Assembly (NCBI GenBank): GCA_910578235.1
Contig: CAJTPP010000001.1
Coordinates: forward strand, 27,064-38,125
Direction of reading: 5' to 3'
Source: an uncultured Clostridia bacterium
Lineage (GTDB): Bacteria; Bacillota; Clostridia; UBA1381
Length of the DNA: 11,062 bases
The notes below the pieces were generated by a model, which had not been told where the DNA came from, did not search any database, and was given only the letters and a program-made list of their open reading frames with translations. Both the position numbers and the translations under genes were made by a program. Below, piece by piece: positions 1 through 6,959 of the stretch (position 1 is the first letter of the stretch; each line of letters begins with the position of its first letter).

Positions 1-154
1 TAAAAGCGGTGAAATAGGCGTTTCAAAAAGCGCACCGTCTGATACGGAAATACAGGCAATTTCAGGTGCGACAAAAACCTCTAACGGAGTTACACAAGGG
101 GTAAATATCGCGATTAAAGCCGCGGAAATGCTGTTAAAAGGAGGTAATGAGTAA
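1..154 (+). CDS. rnfG: RnfG C-terminus (partial, 5' end outside window)
   Basis: The reading frame is open from base 2 to the TAA at 152-154, giving the last 50 residues of a protein. It contains the motif SGATKTS, which matches the S/T-GAT-x-S/T site where RnfG and NqrC carry FMN linked by a phosphoester bond to the second threonine. RnfG is a membrane-anchored subunit of the Rnf complex whose flavin domain lies outside the cytoplasm and relays electrons inside the complex. The remaining residues (ending MLLKGGNE) fit the usual C-terminal helix after the flavin site. Its TAA overlaps the ATG of rnfE, which indicates translational coupling. The assignment rests on the flavin motif plus the rnfE-A-B genes directly downstream; the N-terminal membrane helix is not in the window. 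Confidence 0.9.
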   Translation, partial: KSGEIGVSKSAPSDTEIQAISGATKTSNGVTQGVNIAIKAAEMLLKGGNE

Positions 155-768
155 TGGCAAAGGATAACAAGACAGCCGTTTCTGTATTTTTGAACGGCTT
201 GATAACAGAAAACCCGACATTTGTACAGCTTTTGGGTATGTGCCCAACACTTGCCGTTACAACAAGCCTTCAAAATGGTTTGGGAATGGGATTGTCGGCG
301 ACTGCTGTTCTAATCTGCTCAAATTTCATAATATCACTTTTGAGAAAAATAATTCCCGATAAGGTGAGAATCGCGGCGTACATAGTAATAATCGCGGCGT
401 TTGTGACGCTTATTCAAATGTGTTTGAATGCATTTCTGCCTGATCTGGCCTCATCTTTGGGACTGTTTATTCCGCTTATAGTAGTAAACTGTATTATTCT
501 TGCAAGAGCGGAGTCGTTTGCATCAAAAAACAGTCCTTTTATGTCGGCTGTTGACGGACTTGGAATGGGACTTGGTTTTACAGGAGCTTTGTGTATAATC
601 TCGGCTATACGTGAATTTTTGGGCGCGGGCACAATATGGGGTGTGACAATATATGGAACTCATATTCAGCCTGCTTCCATTATGATTATGGCTCCAGGAG
701 GCTTTATAATTTTGGGATTGCTTGTAGGTGTTATAAATTATATCGTGTCAAAGAAAAAGGGGGCATAA
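154..768 (+). CDS. rnfE: Rnf electron transport complex subunit E
   Basis: This is a 204-residue hydrophobic protein of the NqrD/RnfE family, an integral membrane subunit with about six helices. The N-terminal stretch NPTFVQLLGMCP and the later NGLGMG are family hallmarks. Cys30 (in GMCP) and Cys113 (in VNC) are the two cysteines that, with the matching pair in RnfA, are known in Nqr/Rnf structures to hold a [2Fe-2S] cluster in the middle of the membrane. The start is supported by AGGAGG at 139-144, nine bases upstream, and by the one-base overlap with the rnfG stop codon. The length is normal for the family. RnfE and RnfA are paralogues of opposite membrane topology and sit side by side here, as in other clostridial rnf operons. 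Confidence 0.97.
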   Translation: MAKDNKTAVSVFLNGLITENPTFVQLLGMCPTLAVTTSLQNGLGMGLSATAVLICSNFIISLLRKIIPDKVRIAAYIVIIAAFVTLIQMCLNAFLPDLASSLGLFIPLIVVNCIILARAESFASKNSPFMSAVDGLGMGLGFTGALCIISAIREFLGAGTIWGVTIYGTHIQPASIMIMAPGGFIILGLLVGVINYIVSKKKGA

Positions 769-771
769 AGT

Positions 772-1359
772 ATGGCATTACAGATAGTATCAATATTATT
801 GTCGGCGCTGCTGACAGAAAACTTTGTCATGGTAAAGTTTTACGGTATATGCCCGTTTCTCGGAGTGTCAAAAAAGATTGAGACAGCGTTTGGAATGGGA
901 ATGGCGGTTACTTTTGTAATGGCGCTCGCATCGGTGTTTACATGGATTGCGAATAAATTTCTGCTTATACCTCTTGAGTTGGGGTATTTGCAGACAATTC
1001 TGTTTATTCTGATAATTGCGGGATTGGTACAGTTTGTCGAGATGTTTATAAAGAAAAGCATGCCATCGCTTTATAATGCTTTGGGGATTTATCTGCCGCT
1101 TATAACAACAAACTGCGCTGTGCTTGGTGTGACGCTTTTAAATGTGCAGAATTATCCCGATAGCTTTATGTTCGCTCTGCTCTATGGTATTTTTGCTGCG
1201 CTTGGCTTTACGCTCGCTATAGTGCTTATGGCCGGCATAAGAGAATTTCTTGACGAGGACGCTGTTCCGGAAAGTCTGCGCGGTTTTCCGATCACGCTTA
1301 TAACGGCGGGACTGATGGCTATTGCTTTTATGGGGTTTTCTGGCTTTTCGATTGGATAA
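772..1359 (+). CDS. rnfA: Rnf electron transport complex subunit A
   Basis: This is a 195-residue membrane protein of the NqrE/RnfA family. Recognisable stretches are LLTENFVMVKFYGICPFLG near the N-terminus and LPLITTNCAVLG near the middle. Cys27 (GICP) and Cys115 (TNC) are the counterparts of the RnfE cysteines and should complete the intramembrane [2Fe-2S] site. About six transmembrane helices can be read from the hydrophobic segments. It begins three bases after the rnfE stop, with an AAGGGGG ribosome site just upstream, and is followed 12 bases later by rnfB. It works in the ferredoxin:NAD+ oxidoreductase that conserves energy as a Na+ or H+ gradient. The length and all key residues look intact. 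Confidence 0.97.
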   Translation: MALQIVSILLSALLTENFVMVKFYGICPFLGVSKKIETAFGMGMAVTFVMALASVFTWIANKFLLIPLELGYLQTILFILIIAGLVQFVEMFIKKSMPSLYNALGIYLPLITTNCAVLGVTLLNVQNYPDSFMFALLYGIFAALGFTLAIVLMAGIREFLDEDAVPESLRGFPITLITAGLMAIAFMGFSGFSIG

Positions 1360-1371
1360 AGGGAGGATAAT

Positions 1372-2187
1372 ATGAATTGGAATATTATTGCCGCTGTATG
1401 TGTGGTAGGTGGCGTAGGATTAATATTTGGATTGCTGCTTGCTTTTTCAGCGCATATTTTTGCGGTAAAAAAAGACGAGAATGCGGAGAAAATTCTATCC
1501 GTATTACCTGGCGCAAACTGCGGTTCATGCGGATATGCGGGCTGCGGCGCTTATGCTGAGGCAGTTTCTAATGGCAAAGCTCCGGTGAATGGCTGTACTG
1601 TAGGTAAAAACGCCGTAGCTGAACAGATTGCTGCTATTATGGGCGTTGAAGCGGACGAGGTACAGGAATGTGCAGCAAGGGTTATGTGCGGTGGAGACTG
1701 CGCTTCTGTTGTATATAAATTTGAATATGAGGGAATAGAGGACTGTAAGGCGGCTGCAAAATTTGCAGGAGGAGCAAAAAAATGTGAAAGTGGCTGTCTT
1801 GGACTGGGACATTGTGTTCACGTTTGTCCGTTTGGCGCGATAAGTGTGAAAGACGGAGTGGCGGTAGTTAATGAGGAACTCTGTCAGGCCTGTGGAAAAT
1901 GTATAAAAGAATGTCCGAAAAATCTGATAAAGCTTGTCCCGAAAAGCGCAAAGCACTGGGTATTGTGTTCAAATCCTGAAATGGGTAAATATGTAAATCA
2001 GTATTGCAAAAAAGGCTGCATAGGCTGTAAGCTTTGTGAAAAGGCATGTGCTTTTGACGCTATTCATGTTATTGATAACCATGCGGTTATTGATTATGAT
2101 AAATGCAAGAACTGCGGAGCGTGCGCGAGAAAATGTCCGCGTGGAGTTATTCATGATCCCAAAAAGACTGGTATTGACAACGCGTAA
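1372..2187 (+). CDS. rnfB: Rnf electron transport complex subunit B (polyferredoxin)
   Basis: This 271-residue iron-sulfur protein is the likely entry point for electrons from reduced ferredoxin. A membrane anchor covers residues 5-27. It is followed by the RnfB Fe-S domain with Cys50, Cys53, Cys58 and Cys75, then a cysteine-rich section (Cys100, 106, 110, 125). The ferredoxin-like part has several four-cysteine sets: Cys138/142/148/152, Cys171/174/177/181, Cys216/219/222/226 and Cys245/248/251/255, typically binding [4Fe-4S] clusters. The ribosome site GGGAGG (1361-1366) supports the ATG. RnfB is normally the last gene of the clostridial rnfCDGEAB set, as here. I see no hairpin terminator between its stop and the promoter and riboswitch that follow, and the putative -35 box overlaps its last codons. 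Confidence 0.97.
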   Translation: MNWNIIAAVCVVGGVGLIFGLLLAFSAHIFAVKKDENAEKILSVLPGANCGSCGYAGCGAYAEAVSNGKAPVNGCTVGKNAVAEQIAAIMGVEADEVQECAARVMCGGDCASVVYKFEYEGIEDCKAAAKFAGGAKKCESGCLGLGHCVHVCPFGAISVKDGVAVVNEELCQACGKCIKECPKNLIKLVPKSAKHWVLCSNPEMGKYVNQYCKKGCIGCKLCEKACAFDAIHVIDNHAVIDYDKCKNCGACARKCPRGVIHDPKKTGIDNA

Positions 2188-2205
2188 TTTTTATGGTAGT
2201 ATAAT
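2174..2205 (+). promoter_or_regulatory. Putative sigma-A promoter for the B12-controlled operon
   Basis: A perfect TTGACA (2174-2179) lies inside the end of rnfB and a perfect TATAAT (2200-2205) follows, just ahead of the riboswitch. The 20-base spacer is longer than the usual 17. Using TAGTAT (2197-2202) as the -10 gives a 17-base spacer with a weaker box. The position, starting the transcript about ten bases before the aptamer, makes functional sense. The exact boxes remain uncertain. Confidence 0.55.
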
Positions 2206-2221
2206 TTAGGTAAAATTAAAT

Positions 2222-2425
2222 ATTCACACAAAGTGTCGGTTGTCCTGTGCGGGGATAGCTGGTGAAAAGGGAATTGGGTGAGAATCCCGGACGGTACTGC
2301 CGCTGTATATACCGAAGGTTTTATATTTGTTGATGAAAATCAGCCATTGGGAAACTGAGAAGGCATAGTATAGAAACGCTGAGCATATGCTCTATATGGT
2401 ATAAGTCAGAAGACCTGCTTTGATG
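2222..2425 (+). ncRNA. Cobalamin (B12) riboswitch aptamer
   Basis: The conserved core of the cobalamin riboswitch can be read in order. GGTGAGAATCCC lies at about 2277-2288, followed by GGACGG. The GCCACTG-type loop appears as GCCGCTGTA (2299-2307). CAGCCATTGGGAAACTGAG begins at 2341 and leads into AAGGC. The B12 box AAGTCAGAAGACCTGCTT lies at 2403-2420. A possible closing P1 helix pairs CAAAG (2229-2233) with CTTTG (2418-2422). Such RNAs bind adenosyl- or other cobalamins and usually shut off B12 uptake or synthesis genes when the vitamin is plentiful. It precedes an operon of surface proteins plus an ECF transporter, so it is the main evidence for the transported substrate. The ends are approximate because I could not run a covariance model. 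Confidence 0.95.
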
Positions 2426-2457
2426 TTATTCTGCAAGTGTCTAAGACATAGGAATAA
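2426..2457 (+). promoter_or_regulatory. Hairpin directly 3' of the B12 aptamer
   Basis: TTATTC (2426-2431) can pair with GAATAA (2452-2457), and the interior TGTCTAAGACA is itself nearly self-complementary. The element sits where cobalamin riboswitches carry the P13 stem, whose loop makes a kissing contact with the aptamer. The pairing is seen by eye; the P13 role is inferred from position. Confidence 0.4.
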
Positions 2458-2535
2458 TAGTTTTATTTGTATGAAAAAAGAGTTTCAAGGACTGTGTATT
2501 GTACAGATAATTGTGATATGCTCGTAGAAAAAGAC

Positions 2536-2577
2536 AGCTGCGGCAATTTTTGTTATGAAAATTGCCGCGGCTTTTTT
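2536..2577 (+). terminator. Intrinsic terminator, likely riboswitch expression platform
   Basis: A 15-pair stem (2536-2550 with 2558-2572, one U-G wobble) closes a 7-base loop and runs straight into six Ts (2572-2577). It lies about 110 bases after the B12 box and before the first gene of the operon, as expected for transcriptional control by the riboswitch. Bound cobalamin should favour it and stop transcription. It would also catch read-through from the rnf operon, which has no terminator of its own here. Confidence 0.92.
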
Positions 2578-2596
2578 GCGCGGCAGAGGAGGTGAA

Positions 2597-2644
2597 ATGA
2601 TTAAGATTTTCACTAAAAAATATATACTATTATGGAGGAATTAA
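2597..2644 (+). CDS. Possible 15-codon leader peptide
   Basis: An ATG at 2597 follows a strong AGGAGG site (2587-2592) and opens a frame of 15 codons (MIKIFTKKYILLWRN). It ends with TAA at 2642-2644, one base before the ATG of the next gene. The ribosome site of that gene (GGAGG, 2634-2638) lies inside this frame, so translation of the leader could feed into the next gene. The peptide resembles nothing I know, and the good ribosome site could be chance or a remnant of a second start region. It lies after the terminator, so it is transcribed only when the riboswitch is on. Confidence 0.3.
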   Translation: MIKIFTKKYILLWRN

Positions 2645-2645
2645 A

Positions 2646-4457
2646 ATGAGTATTTTAAAAAGAGCAATAGGATATTTATCGTTATTGACAATAATTGCGG
2701 GAAGTGTGGGATCAGTCAGCGCTAATCAGTATGCGATGCTGGAAAAACAGCTTTCTGTTACAGTTGCGGCAACAGCGGTAAAGGAAAATAAATTTTTGAT
2801 AAACGAGCAGGAGTTGTCAGTATCATCAGATGAGGCCGAAAGGTTTGGGTATGAGGATTTGCTCGAAAATGGCGTGTCGGCTCTGGATGTGCTTGTTAAG
2901 ATGCATGAAAAGATATATGGAAAAAGTTTTACTCCAGACAACGCTAATGAGTATTTAAGTTTGTCAGGAGGTTGGATAACACACGCTTTTGGAGAGGAAA
3001 CAAGCAATATAGGTTATAAAATAAATTATATGGACGCGTCGGATCTTACGCAGGCAATGACTGACGGAGAAGCTTTTGAATTTTATTATTACGGGGACAC
3101 ACAATATTATTCTGATGTATATTTACATATGGACGATATAGTTGTCACTGCGGGTGAAACCGCGTCATTTACTGTAAATAATAACGGTATGTCTCTTGTG
3201 GGAGTTCAGCTTGCCTATGTTGACAAAAATGATATAATACCAGTAGAAGGAGCGTGTTCAAATGATGACGGGAAAATACATGTAACTTTTGACAGACCCG
3301 GCGAGCATTATATTACATTGTACGGCACAGTTGAACAAAATGTGACGGATTGGAGTACGGGCGGGACAGTAATCTTTGACAGCCCTATTATACCGTCTGT
3401 GACAAAAATTACGGCAGAATTGCCCGATGACATATTAATGCCTGATGATATATATGCGTCTACAGCGAAAACATTACAGAATAAAGATTTAGTATATGGC
3501 TCTGAATGGTCAGTGCTTGGACTGGCACGCTCAGGGATGAATGTGCCGGATACATATTATAAATCTGTAATGGAGGCGTTAAGTGAAAATAAAATAGTAA
3601 AAGCGACAGATATAGAAAAGACAGTTATAGGATTGACAGCTTCAGGACACAGAGCAGACAGTGATCTGCTGGAAAAGCTGTCATCATCAACGTTTGTTAA
3701 AAAAGGCGGTATTATGTCATCAATATATGCTCTGCTTACGTTTGATTTATGTGATTATGCCATTCCTAAAAGCTCTGATGAAAATGACCAGAACACAAGA
3801 GAGATTATGATTGAGACAATATTAAAAGCTCAGAAAGATGACGGGGGATTTTCGCTGTCGGAAAACTGGGAAGCTACTGTTGACACAACAGCTATGGCGG
3901 TTCAGGCTTTGGCTCGGTATCGTGACAGAAAAGATGTCAGCGAGAGTATCTGCAGGGCTATGGCGTTTGTTGACACTAATATTAACGCATCTGACAGTCA
4001 GTCTCCGGATAAGTGTTCCGCTCTTGCGCAGGTGATAATTGCTTACGGTGAGATAGACAAAAATCCTTCGGATTATGTGAAAAAAATGCTTGAATATTAT
4101 GACGGAAACGGACAGTTTACGTATAACGGTATACCGAATAATATGGCTACCATTCAGGCATATGAAGCTCTTGCATCATATTACAGATGGGCGCAAGGCG
4201 AAAATTCATTGTATGATATGAGTGATGCGTTTTATGAGATAGTAAACGTAAATAGTGATTACTGCACTATTTATGCTCCGTTTGAAGGAGAAAGAAGCAT
4301 TGTGAAGGCGAGTTATGAAGGGGATATATTAACAGATATCCATGTGATAAATAGCGAAATGCAAAAGGGGACTAATGTGATTAAAATTAACGGCGGAGAC
4401 AAACTTATGCTATGGGCTTCGATGGATAGTATGCAGCCGATGTGCGAGGTGTATTAA
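2646..4457 (+). CDS. Secreted DUF4430-like/alpha-barrel protein, putative corrinoid-binding component
   Basis: This is a 603-residue exported protein with a signal peptide at about 1-26 (cleavage near VSA-NQ). Residues about 55-165 look like a divergent DUF4430 beta domain, with a helix around ALDVLVKM, then GGWITHAFGEETS, YKINYM and DGEAFEFYYYG. Residues about 166-255 resemble an Ig-like beta domain (TAGETASFTV). Residues about 265-520 are an alpha/alpha-barrel of the prenyltransferase/squalene-cyclase repeat type, with EWSVLGLARSG, KAQKDDGGFSL, DTTAMAVQALARYRD and a later AQVIIAYGEI. The end (about 535-603, motif MLWASMDSMQPMCE) is a beta domain common on clostridial secreted proteins. The cyclase DxDDTA motif reads TVDTTA (411-416), so catalysis is unlikely. 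The barrel is paralogous to the one in the 545-residue protein downstream. It is the first gene after the B12 riboswitch, which suggests corrinoid capture; that role is inferred. GGAGG at 2634-2638 sets the start. Confidence 0.85.
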   Translation: MSILKRAIGYLSLLTIIAGSVGSVSANQYAMLEKQLSVTVAATAVKENKFLINEQELSVSSDEAERFGYEDLLENGVSALDVLVKMHEKIYGKSFTPDNANEYLSLSGGWITHAFGEETSNIGYKINYMDASDLTQAMTDGEAFEFYYYGDTQYYSDVYLHMDDIVVTAGETASFTVNNNGMSLVGVQLAYVDKNDIIPVEGACSNDDGKIHVTFDRPGEHYITLYGTVEQNVTDWSTGGTVIFDSPIIPSVTKITAELPDDILMPDDIYASTAKTLQNKDLVYGSEWSVLGLARSGMNVPDTYYKSVMEALSENKIVKATDIEKTVIGLTASGHRADSDLLEKLSSSTFVKKGGIMSSIYALLTFDLCDYAIPKSSDENDQNTREIMIETILKAQKDDGGFSLSENWEATVDTTAMAVQALARYRDRKDVSESICRAMAFVDTNINASDSQSPDKCSALAQVIIAYGEIDKNPSDYVKKMLEYYDGNGQFTYNGIPNNMATIQAYEALASYYRWAQGENSLYDMSDAFYEIVNVNSDYCTIYAPFEGERSIVKASYEGDILTDIHVINSEMQKGTNVIKINGGDKLMLWASMDSMQPMCEVY

Positions 4458-4458
4458 T

Positions 4459-5325
4459 ATGAGAAAGATAGTGTTAGTATTAGTAACAACGGTTGTAACG
4501 CTGTTTTCTGCGCATGCATATTCTGCGGACAAGGTTATTGACGCGTATATTGATAACAACAAATTAACTGTTGAATTATTATCTGAAATGTCAGGGGAAG
4601 AAAAAACGCTGTTTTTGTTTTATGATAAATACGAAATGCTTATAGGTGTGACTGTTGCTCAAGCGCATGAAAATTGTTGTTCTGCGGCACAGATAAGTAA
4701 TTACAGTAAAATTAAAATATGGATAACGGATTTAAAAGAAAAAAGCTTATTTTATACTTTAAATATTACTGTCAGTCCATCCCCTGTGCCCTCAACAACT
4801 CCACTGCCATCTGCTATGCCGGCAGAGGAGCCTGTTTTGCCGTCTGAAGCGCCTGAAATAACGATTGAGCCGGAAGAAGAATATTCATATCATGGAACTT
4901 TTGATGATGATCAGCAAGAGAAAAACGCAGGCACATGCAGTATAACAATTGATTGTTCTACAGTGTTAAACAGCACGGAAATTGATGCTGAACTTTTGGC
5001 GTCAATTCCGTTACACGGAATTATGTGCCCTGATACTGAAATAGAAATAACAGAGGAAATGACCGTTTATGATGCGCTTTTATCTCTGTCGGAAAACAAT
5101 GGATTTACGCTTGAAGGCGACAGCAGTTATATTTCCGGAATAAACGGACTGAGCGAGTTTGACTGCGGCCCGCTTTCAGGCTGGCTATACTCGGTAAACG
5201 GTGAATTTACATCAATTCCTATTAATGAGTATAAAGTAAATGATAACGACCGAATAAAGATATTGTATACCTGTGATTTAGGAATTGATGTAAATAAAAT
5301 TGCAGATACGGAGGGAGAAAGTTGA
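4459..5325 (+). CDS. Secreted DUF4430 (transcobalamin beta-domain-like) protein
   Basis: This is a 288-residue exported protein with a signal peptide at about 1-22 (cleavage near YSA-DK). Residues about 24-105 form a beta domain (LFLFYDKYEMLIGV, IKIWITDL) like the tail of the preceding protein. A Pro/Ser/Glu-rich linker spans about 106-147. DUF4430 follows at about 158-276, with TVYDALLSL, YISGINGL, DCGPLSGWLYSVNGEF and DRIKILYTCDLG. DUF4430 is the family of the C-terminal beta domain that helps enclose cobalamin in animal intrinsic factor and transcobalamin. Cys160, 166, 236 and 272 match cysteines in the 292-residue paralogue and could form disulfides. The YGCS motif of that paralogue is replaced by IPIN (253-256). 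The gene starts two bases after the previous stop and overlaps the next gene by four. No wall or lipid anchor is visible, so it is probably free or held by a partner. Confidence 0.88.
   Translation: MRKIVLVLVTTVVTLFSAHAYSADKVIDAYIDNNKLTVELLSEMSGEEKTLFLFYDKYEMLIGVTVAQAHENCCSAAQISNYSKIKIWITDLKEKSLFYTLNITVSPSPVPSTTPLPSAMPAEEPVLPSEAPEITIEPEEEYSYHGTFDDDQQEKNAGTCSITIDCSTVLNSTEIDAELLASIPLHGIMCPDTEIEITEEMTVYDALLSLSENNGFTLEGDSSYISGINGLSEFDCGPLSGWLYSVNGEFTSIPINEYKVNDNDRIKILYTCDLGIDVNKIADTEGES
5310..5317 (+). promoter_or_regulatory. Ribosome site deciding a TTG start
   Basis: GGAGGGAG ends a few bases before the TTG at 5322. The signal peptide begins at once with Lys-Lys after this codon, and no ATG or GTG fits better, so TTG is taken as the start of the SLH protein. 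Confidence 0.8.
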
Positions 5326-6959
5326 AAAAGATTTTATCATATGTAATAATATTTTGCATGCTGTTTTCCGTTTCTTATGAAGCATCTGCGGTAAATAATA
5401 TAGAAAGCATTACGGAGGATACTGCTAAATATATTTATCAAACTGCAGTAAACCCGCAAGTTGGTTCAATCGGAGGGGAATGGGCTGTTTTTGGACTTGC
5501 GAGAAGCGGATATGCGGTATCGTATGATTATTATTATAATTACTATAAAGCTGTCGAGGAATATGTGGAGCAATGCGAGGGCAGACTGTCAGACAGAAAA
5601 TATACCGAATATGCAAGACTTGTTCTTGCGCTTACGGCTATTGGTAAAAATCCTGCTGATGTGGCTGGATATAATTTGCTGCTGCCTTTAAGTAATTATG
5701 AAAAAACAATAGGACAAGGTCTGAATGGCGCTGTATGGGCACTGCTTGCGCTGGATTGCGGAAAGTATAATATTTCGGATAGTGAAAATAATATGCCGCA
5801 GGATATTCGCAATATGTATGTGGAATATATTTTACAATCACAGCTGGCAGACGGAGGGTGGTCTTTGTCAGGAAAGAATGCGATAACAAAAGATATGGCG
5901 TCTGATACTGACATGACTGCTATGGCGCTTGCCTCGCTTGCTAAATATCGAGACAGAATAGATGTGCAGAAGGCGGTGGAAAAAGCGCTTTCTGCGTTAT
6001 CCGATATGCAGAATGACAGCGGCGGCTTTGCAAGCCGCGGTATTGCTAATTCTCAAAGCACGGCTCAGGTAATAATAGCGCTGTGCGAATTGGGGATACC
6101 TGTAAATGACAGCCGTTTTGTTAAGAAGGGAAACAATCTTATTGATAATATGCTTGAATATTATCAAAATAACGGCGCGTTTAAAAATTCGACAGACGAT
6201 AATTTTTCAAATCAGATGGCTTCTGAACAGGCATTATGCGCGCTTATTGCAATAGAACGCGCATCAAAGAACAAGAGCAGTCTTTACAGCATAGCGGATC
6301 CGTTGAAGATTGAAAAAGAAATTGCTGATAAAAATAATTCTTTTGGATTAACTGATAAACATGAAGATATTACGCATGTAGATAAGGTCTATAATGAAAA
6401 GACTTTTTCAGATATACTCGGTCATAAAAATCAAATAGCGGTAGAAGCGCTTGCAATGCGGGGAATAATAAACGGAAAAACTGATGATGCATTTGAACCC
6501 GACAAGTCAATAACGCGAGCTGAATTTGCCGCTGTAACAGTCAGAGCATTGGGTTTGCCGTATAAAACAAAAAGCGTATTTGCAGATATCGCGGATGATG
6601 ACTGGTATTTTGATTACATAAATACAGCTTATGGGTATGGAATTGTCAGCGGTTTATCAGACAGTGAATTTAATCCGAATGGTGTTATAACGCGCGAGGA
6701 AGCTGTGACAATGACGGCTCGCACCGCGGAACTGTGCGGTATGAATACAAATATTGAATATTCCGACGCAAGAGATATACTGGCGGGGTTTACCGATTAT
6801 ATTAATGTGTCTGAATGGGCTGTAAAATCAGCTGCTTTTTGCTGTGAAAACAATATAATTGATGATAGTGATATGGAGCTAAAGGCAAAAGCGGCTGTTA
6901 CGAGGGGAGAAATTGCGGAAATGCTTTTTAATTTGATGAGAAAGGCGGACTTGCTGTGA
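5322..6959 (+). CDS. SLH-anchored alpha-barrel protein, putative corrinoid-binding component
   Basis: This is a 545-residue exported protein with a signal peptide at about 1-23 (cleavage near ASA-VN). Residues about 30-325 are an alpha/alpha-barrel of the prenyltransferase/terpene-cyclase/transcobalamin fold, with GGEWAVFGLARSG, QLADGGWSLSG, DTDMTAMALASLAKYRD and STAQVIIALCELG. The DxDDTA catalytic motif of squalene-hopene cyclases reads DTDMTA (195-200), missing the last Asp. Three S-layer homology domains follow at about 361-408, 418-466 and 486-540; the TRAE-type motifs read TRAE (398-401), TREE (457-460) and TRGE (527-530). These bind secondary cell-wall polymer, so the barrel is displayed on the wall. 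The barrel is a paralogue of the one in the 603-residue protein. Start TTG; its end overlaps the next gene by four bases. A corrinoid-binding role is inferred from the riboswitch, the DUF4430 partners and the ECF transporter. Confidence 0.9.
   Translation: MKKILSYVIIFCMLFSVSYEASAVNNIESITEDTAKYIYQTAVNPQVGSIGGEWAVFGLARSGYAVSYDYYYNYYKAVEEYVEQCEGRLSDRKYTEYARLVLALTAIGKNPADVAGYNLLLPLSNYEKTIGQGLNGAVWALLALDCGKYNISDSENNMPQDIRNMYVEYILQSQLADGGWSLSGKNAITKDMASDTDMTAMALASLAKYRDRIDVQKAVEKALSALSDMQNDSGGFASRGIANSQSTAQVIIALCELGIPVNDSRFVKKGNNLIDNMLEYYQNNGAFKNSTDDNFSNQMASEQALCALIAIERASKNKSSLYSIADPLKIEKEIADKNNSFGLTDKHEDITHVDKVYNEKTFSDILGHKNQIAVEALAMRGIINGKTDDAFEPDKSITRAEFAAVTVRALGLPYKTKSVFADIADDDWYFDYINTAYGYGIVSGLSDSEFNPNGVITREEAVTMTARTAELCGMNTNIEYSDARDILAGFTDYINVSEWAVKSAAFCCENNIIDDSDMELKAKAAVTRGEIAEMLFNLMRKADLL

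Noticed and set aside
1525..1956. A 143-codon open frame on the minus strand inside rnfB
   Set aside because: It lies wholly antisense to a strongly supported gene, has no recognisable domain, and its composition reflects the complement of cysteine- and lysine-rich codons.
2426..2535. A second riboswitch or tRNA between the B12 box and the terminator
   Set aside because: Apart from the short hairpin at 2426-2457 I see no conserved motif of another RNA class; the stretch fits a riboswitch linker.
3838..4035. A 65-codon plus-strand frame inside the 603-residue protein
   Set aside because: It is out of frame within a conserved barrel repeat region, with no ribosome site and no recognisable sequence.
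5322..6330. Squalene/terpene cyclase or prenyltransferase enzyme
   Set aside because: The repeats match the fold, but the catalytic DxDD is incomplete and the protein is exported and wall-anchored; the operon context is B12 uptake, not isoprenoid synthesis.
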